Positions 1 through 8,931 of a DNA stretch of 64,000 nt are shown one piece after another. The notes beneath the pieces are model-generated. The model worked only from the letters and a program-made list of their open reading frames with translations, made no database searches and had not been told where the DNA came from. The stretch's first letter is position 1, and each line of letters begins with the position of its first letter. This DNA is from VRUE01 sp963837735. GTDB lineage: Bacteria > Actinomycetota > Thermoleophilia > Solirubrobacterales > 70-9. Made by a program: the position numbers and the translations under genes. The DNA lies in assembly GCA_963837735.1 (NCBI GenBank), contig CAWIOM010000010.1, forward strand, positions 315,518 to 379,517, in the 5' to 3' direction.

Positions 1-2
1 TC

Positions 3-155
3 CGCCGCGAACCGCGACTCGCCTCCGCTCTGGTCGAGGCGGGGCGGGACTTCGCCCAGCGGAACCGTCGCGAGCTGGGCGCCGAGACGATCGAGGGCGT
101 GCTCAGCGAGGCGCTTGACGCCTCTCCTCGAAGCCCTGCGGCAGGGCGCCCCTGA
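3..155 (+). CDS. C-terminal end of a probable GT4-type glycosyltransferase (partial)
   Basis: The window opens inside an open frame that ends with TGA at 153-155. About the first 40 codons have almost entirely G or C third positions, the coding signature of this genome. The predicted peptide (LVEAGRDFAQRNRREL and following residues) resembles the last helices of GT4 or GT1 glycosyltransferases. The last dozen codons lose the third-position bias and run antisense to the end of the next gene, so the true stop may be nearer base 120 if an indel is present. The family call rests on a short tail and on the polysaccharide context. Confidence 0.35.
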   Translation, partial: RREPRLASALVEAGRDFAQRNRRELGAETIEGVLSEALDASPRSPAAGRP

Positions 156-1075
156 GCTCCCTGGGCACGCCCCGGTGCCAAACCGTCGCCGGTGCCAACC
201 TCTTGCGTACGGCACTGAGCTTTCTGTGCAGCTCCACCCGCGCGGCCAGCCTCTGGTCGTTTCCAGTCTCAGCCTCGATATAGCGCCGCGTCTCCGCCGC
301 TCTTCGTTCGGCTGCCTCGCGCAGGTCGGCGGGCAGGCGTTCGTCTTCGGAAACTTGCGTGTAGACAGTCGCCTGGTCGCGAAGCATCGAAACGAAGTTC
401 CGCGACAGTGAGACCTGTCTTTCCCGTTTGATCGCGTGGCGGCCCTGTACGCGTGCGGCGCCGGCACCGGAGGCGAGGATGCGGAGCCAGAGGTCATAGT
501 CCTCGCATGTGGCGAGGCTCTCGTCGAAGCCCCCGACGTCTTCGAGTACCGACCGGCGGACCGTCGCCGAGACGAAGACGAAGTTGCTCGCGAGCAGGCG
601 GCGCATGAACTCGATCGGGCTTTGAGGCGGGGGTCGGTCGGCGGGTTGCATGTCGACACATCGCTCCGGCCCGCTTGAAGCGGCCCCCGACGTCATCCAG
701 ACCCCATGCTTCGCCGTAGGCCAAACCGGCGTCCGGCCGCTCTGCGAGCGCCGACGGCCATCGCCTCCCCGTAGTCGGGCAGGAGCAGGTCGTCGCTGTC
801 CAAGAAGGCGACCAGCTCACCGCGGGCGGCGGCGATCCCGGCATTGCGGGCGGCCGAGAGGCCGGCGATTCCGCCTGGCGGAGCAGCTGCAGTCTGGGCC
901 TCCGATGCGAAGCTCGCGACCACGGCTGCCGTACCGTCGGTGGAGCCGTCGTCGATCACGATCAGCTCCATATCCTCATCGTCTGAGCCAGGGCGGAGAC
1001 GATCGCGAGGCCGATCAGTTCCCCTCGTCGTGGGCGGTGATGACGATGCTGAGCGTGGGCGCCGAACCAGCTCAT
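103..1075 (-). CDS. GT2 family glycosyltransferase, frameshifted
   Basis: This is a GT-A fold glycosyltransferase predicted to add a sugar from a nucleotide-sugar donor during surface-polysaccharide assembly at the inner face of the membrane. The start at 1075 gives a peptide that, after one frame change near 1060, reads APTLSIVITAHDEGN. After another near 965 it continues with ELIVIDDGSTDG, then SAARNAGIAAARGE and FLDSDDL (the DxD-type metal site). A third shift near 700 leads into the acceptor half with GGFDESLATCEDYDLWLR. All three pieces are collinear and canonical for GT2, so the gene is probably intact in the organism and the breaks are sequence errors. Its start overlaps the end of the flippase gene upstream, indicating an operon. 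Confidence 0.8.
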
Positions 1076-2574
1076 GGTCGGCCTTTCGCCGCAGCAGTCG
1101 GGAGCCGAGCTCGATCACGTCGCGGGTCGTGGTCGGGGCGACCATCGCAGCACGCCGGGGTAGACGGGCAGCCCAGCAGGGCCTCGGCGGCCAGCAGGAG
1201 CAGGCCGACGGCGATGCCGCGGGACGCTAGCGTCGACGAGCGAGGAACTCGAGCGGGGTCAGGACCGCGATCATCGCCAGGGCGGCGGCGCCGGGCGTTG
1301 CGATCGCCGCCAGCATCTGCGCGCGCGAGAAGCCGACCAGGGGCAGGACGCGCGCCAGCCCGTAGACGGCTGAGGCGGTGACGCCGATCGAGACACCGGC
1401 CGCGACGCCGACGAGATCGAAGCGCAGCAGGGCGATCGCGGCGACCGTGGCGACGACGATGCTGACGACATGGATGCGGGCCATGATGTCCGGGCGACCG
1501 TCGGCCTTGAGCGCCTCCGACGCGAAGGAGACCGACCGTTCCCGCCACGGGGATCGCGACCAGCGCCATCGCCGCGTATCCGGCTTCTCTCCAGACCTCG
1601 CCGAAGAGCAGCACCGCGGCGGCACGCCGAGCGGGATGAGCAGGGCGCCGATCGGGAAGCCGAGCGCGCACATCATCCGCAGCGAGCGCAGCGTCGCGCC
1701 CCGATAGCGCTCGCGATCGTCGGTGATCCGCGCGAAGGCGGGGAAGAGGACGTAGGAGGCGGCCTGCACGATCAGCGCGAGCGGCGTGGTCGCCATCCGA
1801 TCGGCGTACCGGTACTGGCCCAGCGCGCCGGTGCCGACGAAGCTGCCGAGCAGGACGACCGGGATCTGATCGCGCCGCCCTCATGACGACGTTGGAGGCG
1901 AGCACGAAGCGCCCGTAGCGGATCAGCTCCCGCCACATCGAGAAGGAGATCTGCCGCAGCCGGGGCGCCACCTGATCAGCGCCCAGGAGAGGATCACGTC
2001 GGCGATCGCGCTCCGGCGTAGTAGCCGATCACGAGGCCCCAGGCGCCGAGGCCGTCGGAGCAGGCGATCACCGCGGCGACGCCGAAGACGAACACGCCGG
2101 CCGGCTCGACGATCACCCGGCGCAGGAACGAGAAGCGACGCTGGAGCAGCGCCTCGGGGACGACGGGCAGCGAGCGGACCAGCAACAAGCCCGAGGTGCC
2201 GGCGGCGATCGCGCCCGACCGCGCGAGCTGTGGAAGAGGAGCCCCACCAGGGGCGACGCGGCCAGCGCCAACAGCGCGAAGCCGAGGCCGGAGGCGAAGG
2301 TCGCGAGCGTCGCCGTGCTGGCCGCTTCGTCGATCCGGTCGTCGCGGTGGATCAGCGCCGCAAGCATCCCCGACTCGGTGAAGAGGAGCCCGATGCTGAC
2401 CAGGAGCGAGCCGGCGGCGAACTCGCCGAAGTCGTCGGGGTGGCCAGCCGGGCCAGGGCGAGGAAGAAGCCGAGCGTCAGGACCTGGGCGAGCAAATAGC
2501 CGGCCCCGGCGAGCGCCGGCGCCGCGGACGACGGTGTCCGACAGGCCCGTCGGCTCGATCTCGGGCTCGACCAA
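1072..2574 (-). CDS. Oligosaccharide flippase (MOP/Wzx-like), multiply frameshifted
   Basis: A polytopic membrane protein predicted to flip lipid-linked oligosaccharide across the membrane. The N-terminal piece (2574 down to about 2190) has FGEFAAGSLLVSIGLLFTESG, a typical first-helix region of Wzx/RfbX proteins. The middle piece near 2000-2190 has FSFLRRVIVEPAGV. The piece at 1796-1227 contains VQAASYVLFPAFARI and further hydrophobic segments, and the final segment near 1200-1140 is another helix. The pieces lie in different frames in the correct order, with at least five breaks. At roughly 500 codons the length fits the family. It sits directly upstream of the GT2 gene, with overlapping stop and start. 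Confidence 0.75.
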
Positions 2575-2582
2575 GGCCTAGC

Positions 2583-3363
2583 TCACGGCCGGGTCGTCGG
2601 GGTCGGAACGGCCGCGCCGTGAGCTCCGATCACGCCCCATGCGTGGGAGCGCTGCAGGCGGCTGATCGGCTGTGACACCTTGAGCCGGAAGGTGCGGTCG
2701 TCGTCGACGTGGTAGACGCCGACACGCGGCCAGCAGATAGGGCGTCGGCTTCTCGGTGACCGCCAGCGCGGCCGCCGCCGAGTAGCCGGCGACCATCGCC
2801 GCGTTCGACGACTCGCTCCGTCGAAGTCGCCATAGGGGAAGGCGAGCGACTCGCATGGCACGCCAAGTCGCCGCTGGCACTCCTCGCGCGAGTTCGGTCA
2901 GCTGGTGGGCGAGCTCTTCGTCGTCGAGCTTCGTGAGCATGTGGGTGCGAGCGGGTGTGCGAGCCGATCTCCCAGCCGGCGTCGATCAGCTCGTTCGCCT
3001 CCTCCCAGGACATCGGCATCAGCTCGGCGGCGTTCGGGCCGTCCAGCCAGCGGTCGATTCCCGGCCACGACATCGGCTCCTCGGTCCCGATGAAGTCCGT
3101 GGGCACGAAGACCGTCGCCTTCATGCCGTGGGCGTCGAGCACCGGCTTCGCCGCCCCGACGACCGAGCGGTAGGCGTCGTCGAAGGTGATCGCCACCCGT
3201 CTGCCCGGTGCCCTCGCTGTGACCGCCTCGCGGAAGGTGATCGCTCGGAACCCCTGCTCGACCAGGTACGCGAGTTGCGAGTCGAGTTGCTCCGGCGTGA
3301 CCGACAGGGGCGCCTCCCAGCCGGCGCTGACGGCGTGGTAGCAGAGCGACGAGGCACGTCATC
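2583..3363 (-). CDS. Polysaccharide deacetylase (NodB domain), frameshifted
   Basis: A carbohydrate esterase family 4 enzyme, predicted to remove N- or O-acetyl groups from a sugar polymer or lipid-linked precursor. Visible NodB signatures are VAITFDDAYRS (motif 1, with the catalytic and metal-binding Asp pair), WEIGSHTRSHPHA (motif 2, HxxxH metal ligands) and AFPYGDFD (motif 3). ATG at 3363 gives MTCLVAL, then a shift near 3335 restores CYHAVSAGWEAPLSV. Further shifts near 2930, 2820 and 2740 are needed to reach GVYHVDDDRTFRL and the TGA at 2583. The start overlaps the upstream stop as ATGA, implying coupling to the C5-epimerase-like gene. Confidence 0.8.
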
Positions 3364-4425
3364 CGGCGCCGGGTCGGGCGTCGGCTCCGGCGCCTCTCTC
3401 GACCGCGTTCCACGGGAGGCGATGGGCGAGCGCCGCGTTCCGCGGCACCACCAGGCGAAAGGCGACCTTGCGGGTCATCGCCTTCCTCCGGCAGCCGGCC
3501 GAGCCCCGGTACTCCTGAAAGCGGTTCTTCACGGCGCGCAGCTCGGGCCGGGTCGAGAGCCGGTCGAGGACCTCGAGCTGACGGATGTGAAGCAGGTGGT
3601 AGGCGGGGCTGGCGATGTTCGAAATCCGGTGAGGGAAGAGGTCGTAACGGGACCAGAAGCCCGTGTCCCAGCGATCGAGGTTCGCCGCCAGGGCGGACGT
3701 CAGCGCCTCGAAGCGCTCGAGCTCCGCGCTCTCGCCGAGCCCGATTCCGACGTCGCGATATCCCCAGAGCGCGAAGATCGCGCCGTTGAGGACGAATGAG
3801 GAGGGCCGGGTCGGGTACTCCTCGACGAACGGGGCGCCGTCGAGCTCGGCGTACATACCGCCTTCGGAGACCGGCACCGACATCGGCAGCAGGGCACGCC
3901 GGGCCGCGAGGGCGAAGCGCGCCTCGCCGGTCTGCAGGTGCAGGCGGACCAGCAGGCTGGCCGCCTCGCCCTGGGCGATCGCGGAGAGCCACGGCGGCGG
4001 GATCTCGTAGGTGTGCGGCATCGGAAAGAAGTGGCGCCAGCCGCCGTCCTGAAGGCCGCCCTCGTGCTGGGTCGCGAGCAGGTGCTCGCCGGCCGCCAGC
4101 GCCGCGCCCAGCCACTCCTCGCCCTCGCCGTTGACGTAGCGTTCGTAGGCGCCGAGTCCCCACTGAATATTCGCCACATGCAGCTGCTGGCGTCGCGGCG
4201 CCAGCCAGTAGGGAGGCCACTCGGGGGTCTCCGCCTTGAAGCTGAAGTCGATGTAGTAGCCGCGAACGGGATCTTCGGGGTCCCAGTGACAGCCGATCTG
4301 GGGGCTGAAGGAGCGCTCGCTGCCGAAGGCGTCGGGATTGCCGGCGACCGAGCGCAGCAGCCCGCCCAGCCCGCGCCTGCCCGCCTGCGAGCCGACGTTC
4401 TACGTGAGGGGGTCTTTGACGCCAT
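3359..4425 (-). CDS. D-glucuronyl C5-epimerase-like protein (C5-epim_C), frameshifted at N-terminus
   Basis: The long intact part resembles the C-terminal domain of heparosan/heparan-sulfate glucuronyl C5-epimerases, which convert D-glucuronate to L-iduronate within a polymer. Supporting motifs are GYYIDFSFKAETPEWPPYW (just upstream of the long frame), IQWGLGAYERY, PTRPSSFVLNGAIFALWGY, RYDLFPH and SPAYHLLHI. A single shift near 4385 joins the N-terminal peptide to this frame. ATG at 4425 lies in the palindrome CCATGG shared with the opposite gene's possible ATG at 4424, so one of the two starts is probably wrong. Neighbours are a deacetylase, a flippase and glycosyltransferases, consistent with a uronate-containing exopolysaccharide. 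Substrate is inferred from family only. Confidence 0.72.
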
Positions 4426-5621
4426 GGGACGAAACTACAAGCTACGTATGACCGGATCGCCCACAGAGAGGCGCCTGCGGGTCCTGACGCTCGTCGACGG
4501 GATCGGGACATACGGCGGTGCCGAGTCGCTGGCGCGCCAGATCGCCATGGGCCTCGACAGGTCTCGCTTCGAGTCCGTCTACTGCGTATCCCGCTGGGAG
4601 CCGCGCGAGGAATACAGGGTCGGGGTCGAGGAGCTGGAGGAGGCGGGGGTCGGCTTCATCGGCCTCGAACGCGGGTCCCGCTTCGACCTGCGCCCCTGGC
4701 GGCGGCTGGTCAGACAGATGCGCGATCAGCGGTTCGACATCCTGCACAGCCACAAGATCGGCTCCAACGTCTGGGGCGCGCTGATCGCCCCCCGCGCCGG
4801 GGTGCCGGTCTTCGTCGCCCACGAGCACACCTGGTCCTTCGAGGGCAACACCGGTCCGCCGCTTCCTCGACCGCAGGCTGATCGCCCCCCGCGCCGACGC
4901 TTTCGTCGCCGTCTCCGAGGAGGACCGGCGCAAGATGCACGAGATCGAGGGCATCCCGCTCGAGAAGCTGCGCTTCATCCCCAACGGGATCTCGATTCCC
5001 GAGCGGGGCCTCTCGCGGGCGAACCTGCGGGAGGAGCTGGGCATCCGGGCCGGTCAGCCGGTGATCGGCACCGTGGCGACCCTGCGCCCGCAGAAGGCCC
5101 TTGACGTCCTGGTCCGGGCGACCGTGCCTCTCGCTCGACGATTCCCCGGCCTCCGGGTGCTGATCGCCGGCGGCCGCGCGGGCGGCTGGAAGGGCGGCCC
5201 GGATCCCGAGCGCGACGCGCTCGAAGGGCTGGCCCGAGAGCTGGGCGTCGGCGAGAACCTCGTCATGCTCGGACACCGCTCCGACATCCCCGACGTCCTC
5301 GACGCGCTCGACATCGCCGTGCTCAGCTCCGACTTCGAGGGCAGCCCGCTTTCGGTCATGGAGTACATGGAGGCGGCCAAGCCCGTCGTCGCGACCAGGG
5401 TGGGCGGCCTTCCCGACCTGGTCGAGGAGGGCGTCACGGGGACGCTGGTCGAGCCTCAGGACCCGCTCGGGCTCGCCGATGCCGTGGCTTCGCTGCTCGC
5501 CGATCCCGAGCGCGCGGCTGAGATGGGTCGTGCCGGCCGCGAGCGGCGCCGCGCGGAGTTCTCCCTCGAGGGGACGACCAGGCACGTCGAAGCGCTGTAC
5601 GAGGAGCTCAGCCGCCGCTGA
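4424..5621 (+). CDS. GT4 family glycosyltransferase, one frameshift
   Basis: A retaining GT-B fold glycosyltransferase predicted to extend the surface polysaccharide from a nucleotide-sugar donor. The N-terminal Rossmann domain shows VLTLVDGIGTYGGAE and FDILHSHKIGSNVWGA. A one-base shift near 4855 restores VRRFLDRRLIAPRADAFVAVS. The C-terminal donor-binding domain has FIPNGI, GTVATLRPQKALDVLV, and FEGSPLSVMEYMEAAKPVVA, the EX7E-type motif of GT4 enzymes. A second possible start is ATG 4448, giving MTGSPTERRLRVLTL. A purine-rich GAGGGGG about 11 bases upstream favours 4424. The TGA stop lies in a short inverted repeat shared with the convergent cupin gene. Confidence 0.85.
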
Positions 5622-6444
5622 GGGCGTGCTTGGCCTTGCGCAGGCCGTTCCAGGCGCCGGCCTTGATCCGGTCGCTTCCGGCCCTCTCGCCCGGGTGCGG
5701 GGGGGACATGCCCAGCTTGCGCAGGCGCGCGTTGACGGAGTGGATCGCCTGGTCGCGTTCGCTCGCCTCCGTGTAGAAGGTGATCGAGAACGAGATCGAG
5801 ACCTCGGGCCCGTTGTGGACGACGTGGGGCGCGTAGATCGGCACGTAGACGCCGTCGCGCGGCTGCATGTCGAAGACCTGGGCCTCGCCGAGGTCGGCCA
5901 GGTTGCGATGCCCGCCGCCGAAGTAGCGCTCGACCTCCTGCTGTTCGGTCTCGGCGTCCGGGTAGCTGCCGACCGTCATCTTCTTGCTGCCGCGGATCTG
6001 CAGCAGCAGGTTGTGCTCGGGGTCGAGATGAGTCGGCGTCACCGAGTTCGGAGCCGAGAGGAAGACGAAGCCTTCCTGGCGCGTGTAGCCACCCTCCTTG
6101 TAGGCGACGTGGGGGACGACTTCGTCGAGGCTCTGTTCGAGCAGCTCGCGGTAGGGAGGGTCGTCGTGGATCCGCTTGATCACCATCCAGCATCCGTTGC
6201 TCTCGATGCCGCGGGCGATTTCCCCCGGCGTCTGGTCGAGCTTCGGCACCTCGCCCCCGACGACGACGTCAGGGACGTCGCCGAGGTTGTGCTCGACGTG
6301 GTCCTCGGGCAGGCGGTCGGCCAGGTCGGCGAGCGCGTCCAGGGTGAGCAGCGGGTGATCGACGAGGTTGTGCTTGACGGCGAAGGGGCGCTTCGCGAAG
6401 TTCTCGACGAGCTTCTCGCGGTCCAGCTCGAGGATCTGGGTCAA
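5608..6444 (-). CDS. JmjC-like cupin protein (putative Fe(II)/2-oxoglutarate oxygenase)
   Basis: A 278-residue cupin_8/JmjC-like protein, a family of non-heme iron 2-oxoglutarate oxygenases that hydroxylate amino acids, proteins or small molecules. Metal-ligand candidates are the HxD of PTHLDPEHN and the distal His of YAPHVVHNG. The intervening LLLQIRGSKK also fits the fold, its basic residues being candidates for 2-oxoglutarate binding. TTG at 6444 is chosen as start because AGGAGG lies seven bases upstream and the longer frame has non-coding-like codons. It is translationally coupled to the FemAB-like gene (TTGA overlap). The stop overlaps the convergent GT4 gene by 14 bases. The substrate is unknown; location in the polysaccharide locus suggests sugar or lipid modification, which is inference. 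Confidence 0.75.
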   Translation of the reverse strand: MTQILELDREKLVENFAKRPFAVKHNLVDHPLLTLDALADLADRLPEDHVEHNLGDVPDVVVGGEVPKLDQTPGEIARGIESNGCWMVIKRIHDDPPYRELLEQSLDEVVPHVAYKEGGYTRQEGFVFLSAPNSVTPTHLDPEHNLLLQIRGSKKMTVGSYPDAETEQQEVERYFGGGHRNLADLGEAQVFDMQPRDGVYVPIYAPHVVHNGPEVSISFSITFYTEASERDQAIHSVNARLRKLGMSPPHPGERAGSDRIKAGAWNGLRKAKHALSGG

Positions 6445-7531
6445 GGGGTCCTCCTGATCATCTTTCGGGTCATTGCGGATGCCCGCAGCGCCACTCCGGA
6501 AAGGGTAGCGCCGAGTCCTGGGCCGGGAACCGCGAGCGAGACCATCCGCCTGCGGTCGGGCCACACCCTGTTCGCCATCTCATTGCCGGGTTCGGCGCAG
6601 GTGTCGATCAGGTGGACCCGCTCGTTGTCCTTCTCATGATCGACAAGTGCGCGCTCCAACTGAACCCCGGGGCTGAACTCTGCAAAAGATCTCGTCGAAA
6701 CAGGTCTTGAAGCAGAAGATCGCGTCGCCGGCGAGCAGGTTGCACTTGATCGCCGCCGGCCGCCCACCCGCCTGCAGGCTGAGCAACTGCAGGCGGCCCG
6801 GCGTCCCGGAAGCCGGCGCATAGCCGCCTGAAGAGCTCGGCGCGGGAGTCCTCGGAGGCCATTGCCGTGTGCTCGGAGCCCTTCCAGCCCGAGGCCTCAA
6901 GCTGAAGGAAGGCCTCGACGGCGTCCGGGTCCTCGCCGCGGTCGATCGCCTCGACCTCCTCGCCCAGCGCCTCGGAGAGGCGCCGGCCCAGCCGCGCATT
7001 CTCGCGACGGCGCTTGGAGCTGAGTCCGAGGCTGAGCCGGCTGTCGCCGGCCCGGCGGCGAAGCGCGGCCCGGTCGTGTTCCTCGAAGGTGACCGGATTG
7101 CGGCCGAGGCTCGACGCCCGGTCGACCAGGGCGTCGTGGATCGGCCCATCCCCGTCGAGCAGGTCGAGGCCGAGGAAGGGCCGAAGGCGGAGCTCCTCCC
7201 CGCTCAGCCACTCGGCGCAGACGCGCTCCTCATCGCCGGCCCGGATCAGCGGCGCTCCGAAGAAGGAGTAGTCGTGGCGCCAGCTCGAGTGGCCACGGGC
7301 AGGGACGCCCCGCCAACCGCGGGCGTGGACGAGCGGCATCGCGCCGGTCCAGTCGCCCGAGCGGTCTTCGGAGACGAGCATCGCCGGATCGCCGGCCAGC
7401 ACGCCCGCCGCGGGAAGGACGAACTCGGGCTCGAAGAACGGGTTGGGCTCGACCGCCTGTCGCGCCAGGTCCCGCCAGCGCTCGCGGCCGGGTTCGTCGA
7501 TCTCGTCCAGGCGGATGATGCGAGCAGGCAT
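6441..7531 (-). CDS. FemAB/CelD-like GNAT acyltransferase, frameshifted
   Basis: Resembles the CelD/BcsL-type GNAT proteins often found in exopolysaccharide clusters, which acylate sugars or transfer aminoacyl groups. The first 240 codons are intact: NPFFEPEFVLPAAG near the N-terminus is the usual opening of the family, and LSSKRRRENARLGRRL plus AVEAFLQLEASGWKGSEHTA mark the GNAT core. After a shift near 6815 the sequence continues as AAIKCNLLAGDAIFCFKTCFDE. After another near 6670 it continues as SPGVQLERALVDH, ending in TGA 6441-6443, which overlaps the TTG of the cupin gene. The pieces are collinear, so a functional gene of about 360 codons is likely. Confidence 0.75.
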
Positions 7532-7552
7532 CTGGGCTGGCGGGCGCGGCGG

Positions 7553-8923
7553 CTATTCCGCGCCGGGGTCCACCGAGAGCGAGAGCAGGGCGGGGCCGAA
7601 GCCGAGCAGCAGCCAGAGCTGCTTGTTCAACTCCTGGGAGATGAAGAAGTCGGCGGCGAGGGCGCCGACGAGGGCGACCGCGTATGCCCTGGCAAGCGCC
7701 TCGCTGCCGATGTCGCCCCGCACCCGGAAGTTGCGGGCGGCGCGCAGCGAGGACGTCAATGAGAAGACGATCAGCGTCAGGAAGAGGCCCAGGCCGACCA
7801 GCCCCAGCTCCGCGAGGACGCCGAGGTAGGTGTTGTGCGCAACCTGAGGGGTGTCGCGGAGGATCTGATCGCTGCGGGTCAGGGCCCCCGGCTCGAGCAG
7901 GTACTGCTTTGCGGAGGCGCGGAAATTGCCGGCCCCGACGCCCTCGACCGGGTTCGCCTTGGCCATCCGCCAGCCGAGCTCCCATATCGTCGTCCGACCG
8001 TCAGGCACGCGGGCCTCGCCCTGGGTCGTCGAGCTGATTCTTTCCAGGGCTTCGGGGGACGCGATCGCCGTGAAGTAGATGAACGTCGCGGCCAGGATCA
8101 TCGCTGCCGCAAAGATCACCCGCAGCCGCCAGCGGCCGGAGAAGAACACCGCCGCGACGACGACTGCGATGAGCGCCAGGATACCCCCCCGGGAGACCGT
8201 CAGGAAGATCCCAAACAGGCAGAAGACCCCCCCCGCGGCGGCGGCCAGCTGCAGCCCCGGCGAGCGGCGCAGGTTGACCCAGAGCGCGCCCGAGAGGGCG
8301 ACGCCCGCGACGAGGACCGAGCCGAGCTCGTTGGGATCCAATCCGGAGCCGGCCAAACGACCCGCATAGACGGTGGCGCTCATGTTCGCCATCCCGTAGG
8401 CGGCGGCGGCGACGGCGCCGGCGAGAAGCGCGGCGGTGACCATCACGGCCTGCCGGCGGTTGCCGATCGCCGTGAAGACGATCAGGAAGAGAATCGCGTT
8501 GAGGGCGAAACGCCCCGTGACCCCGAAGGCGGCACCCGGTTCGGTCGCCCAGGAGAAGCTGAGCAGCGACCAGCCGAGAAAAATGCCGATCGCCGCCGAC
8601 ATCCATGGGTGTACAACGAGGAAGTCGCGCCGCGCCTCGTGGCGGGTGGCGAGCACCGCGAGCCAGCCGAGCGCCAGCAGCGCGCCGCCGAGCTTGCCGA
8701 CGCTGACCAGGCTGCCGAGTTCGAGGAGCTCGAGGAAGCTGAAGAAGCTGAACAGGGCCAGGCCGGCGGCGAGATCGACGAAGACCAGGAGCACGAAGCC
8801 GGCTCCGATCGCCATCGCGAGGGCGAATTTCGGCTCGGCCCCGGCTAGAAAGCCGACCAACGCCGCGAACAGACCGAGGCCGGCAACCCAGAGCCCCAGT
8901 ACCGGATCGAGGCGGGTGGACAT
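7553..8923 (-). CDS. O-antigen ligase/polymerase family membrane protein (Wzy_C)
   Basis: A 456-residue integral membrane protein with about eleven hydrophobic segments. Wzy/WaaL-type proteins polymerise or ligate lipid-linked repeat units on the outer side of the membrane. Family landmarks are FLTVSRGGILALIAV, the periplasmic-loop stretch EGVGAGNFRASAKQYL, and VAHNTYLGVLAELGLVG (the conserved HNxxL region). No frameshift is seen. It follows the Wzz/BY-kinase gene by eight bases on the same strand and precedes the FemAB-like gene by 21 bases, so the minus-strand genes 10539-5608 probably form one transcription unit. Confidence 0.88.
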   Translation of the reverse strand: MSTRLDPVLGLWVAGLGLFAALVGFLAGAEPKFALAMAIGAGFVLLVFVDLAAGLALFSFFSFLELLELGSLVSVGKLGGALLALGWLAVLATRHEARRDFLVVHPWMSAAIGIFLGWSLLSFSWATEPGAAFGVTGRFALNAILFLIVFTAIGNRRQAVMVTAALLAGAVAAAAYGMANMSATVYAGRLAGSGLDPNELGSVLVAGVALSGALWVNLRRSPGLQLAAAAGGVFCLFGIFLTVSRGGILALIAVVVAAVFFSGRWRLRVIFAAAMILAATFIYFTAIASPEALERISSTTQGEARVPDGRTTIWELGWRMAKANPVEGVGAGNFRASAKQYLLEPGALTRSDQILRDTPQVAHNTYLGVLAELGLVGLGLFLTLIVFSLTSSLRAARNFRVRGDIGSEALARAYAVALVGALAADFFISQELNKQLWLLLGFGPALLSLSVDPGAE

Positions 8924-8931
8924 CGGTCGCC

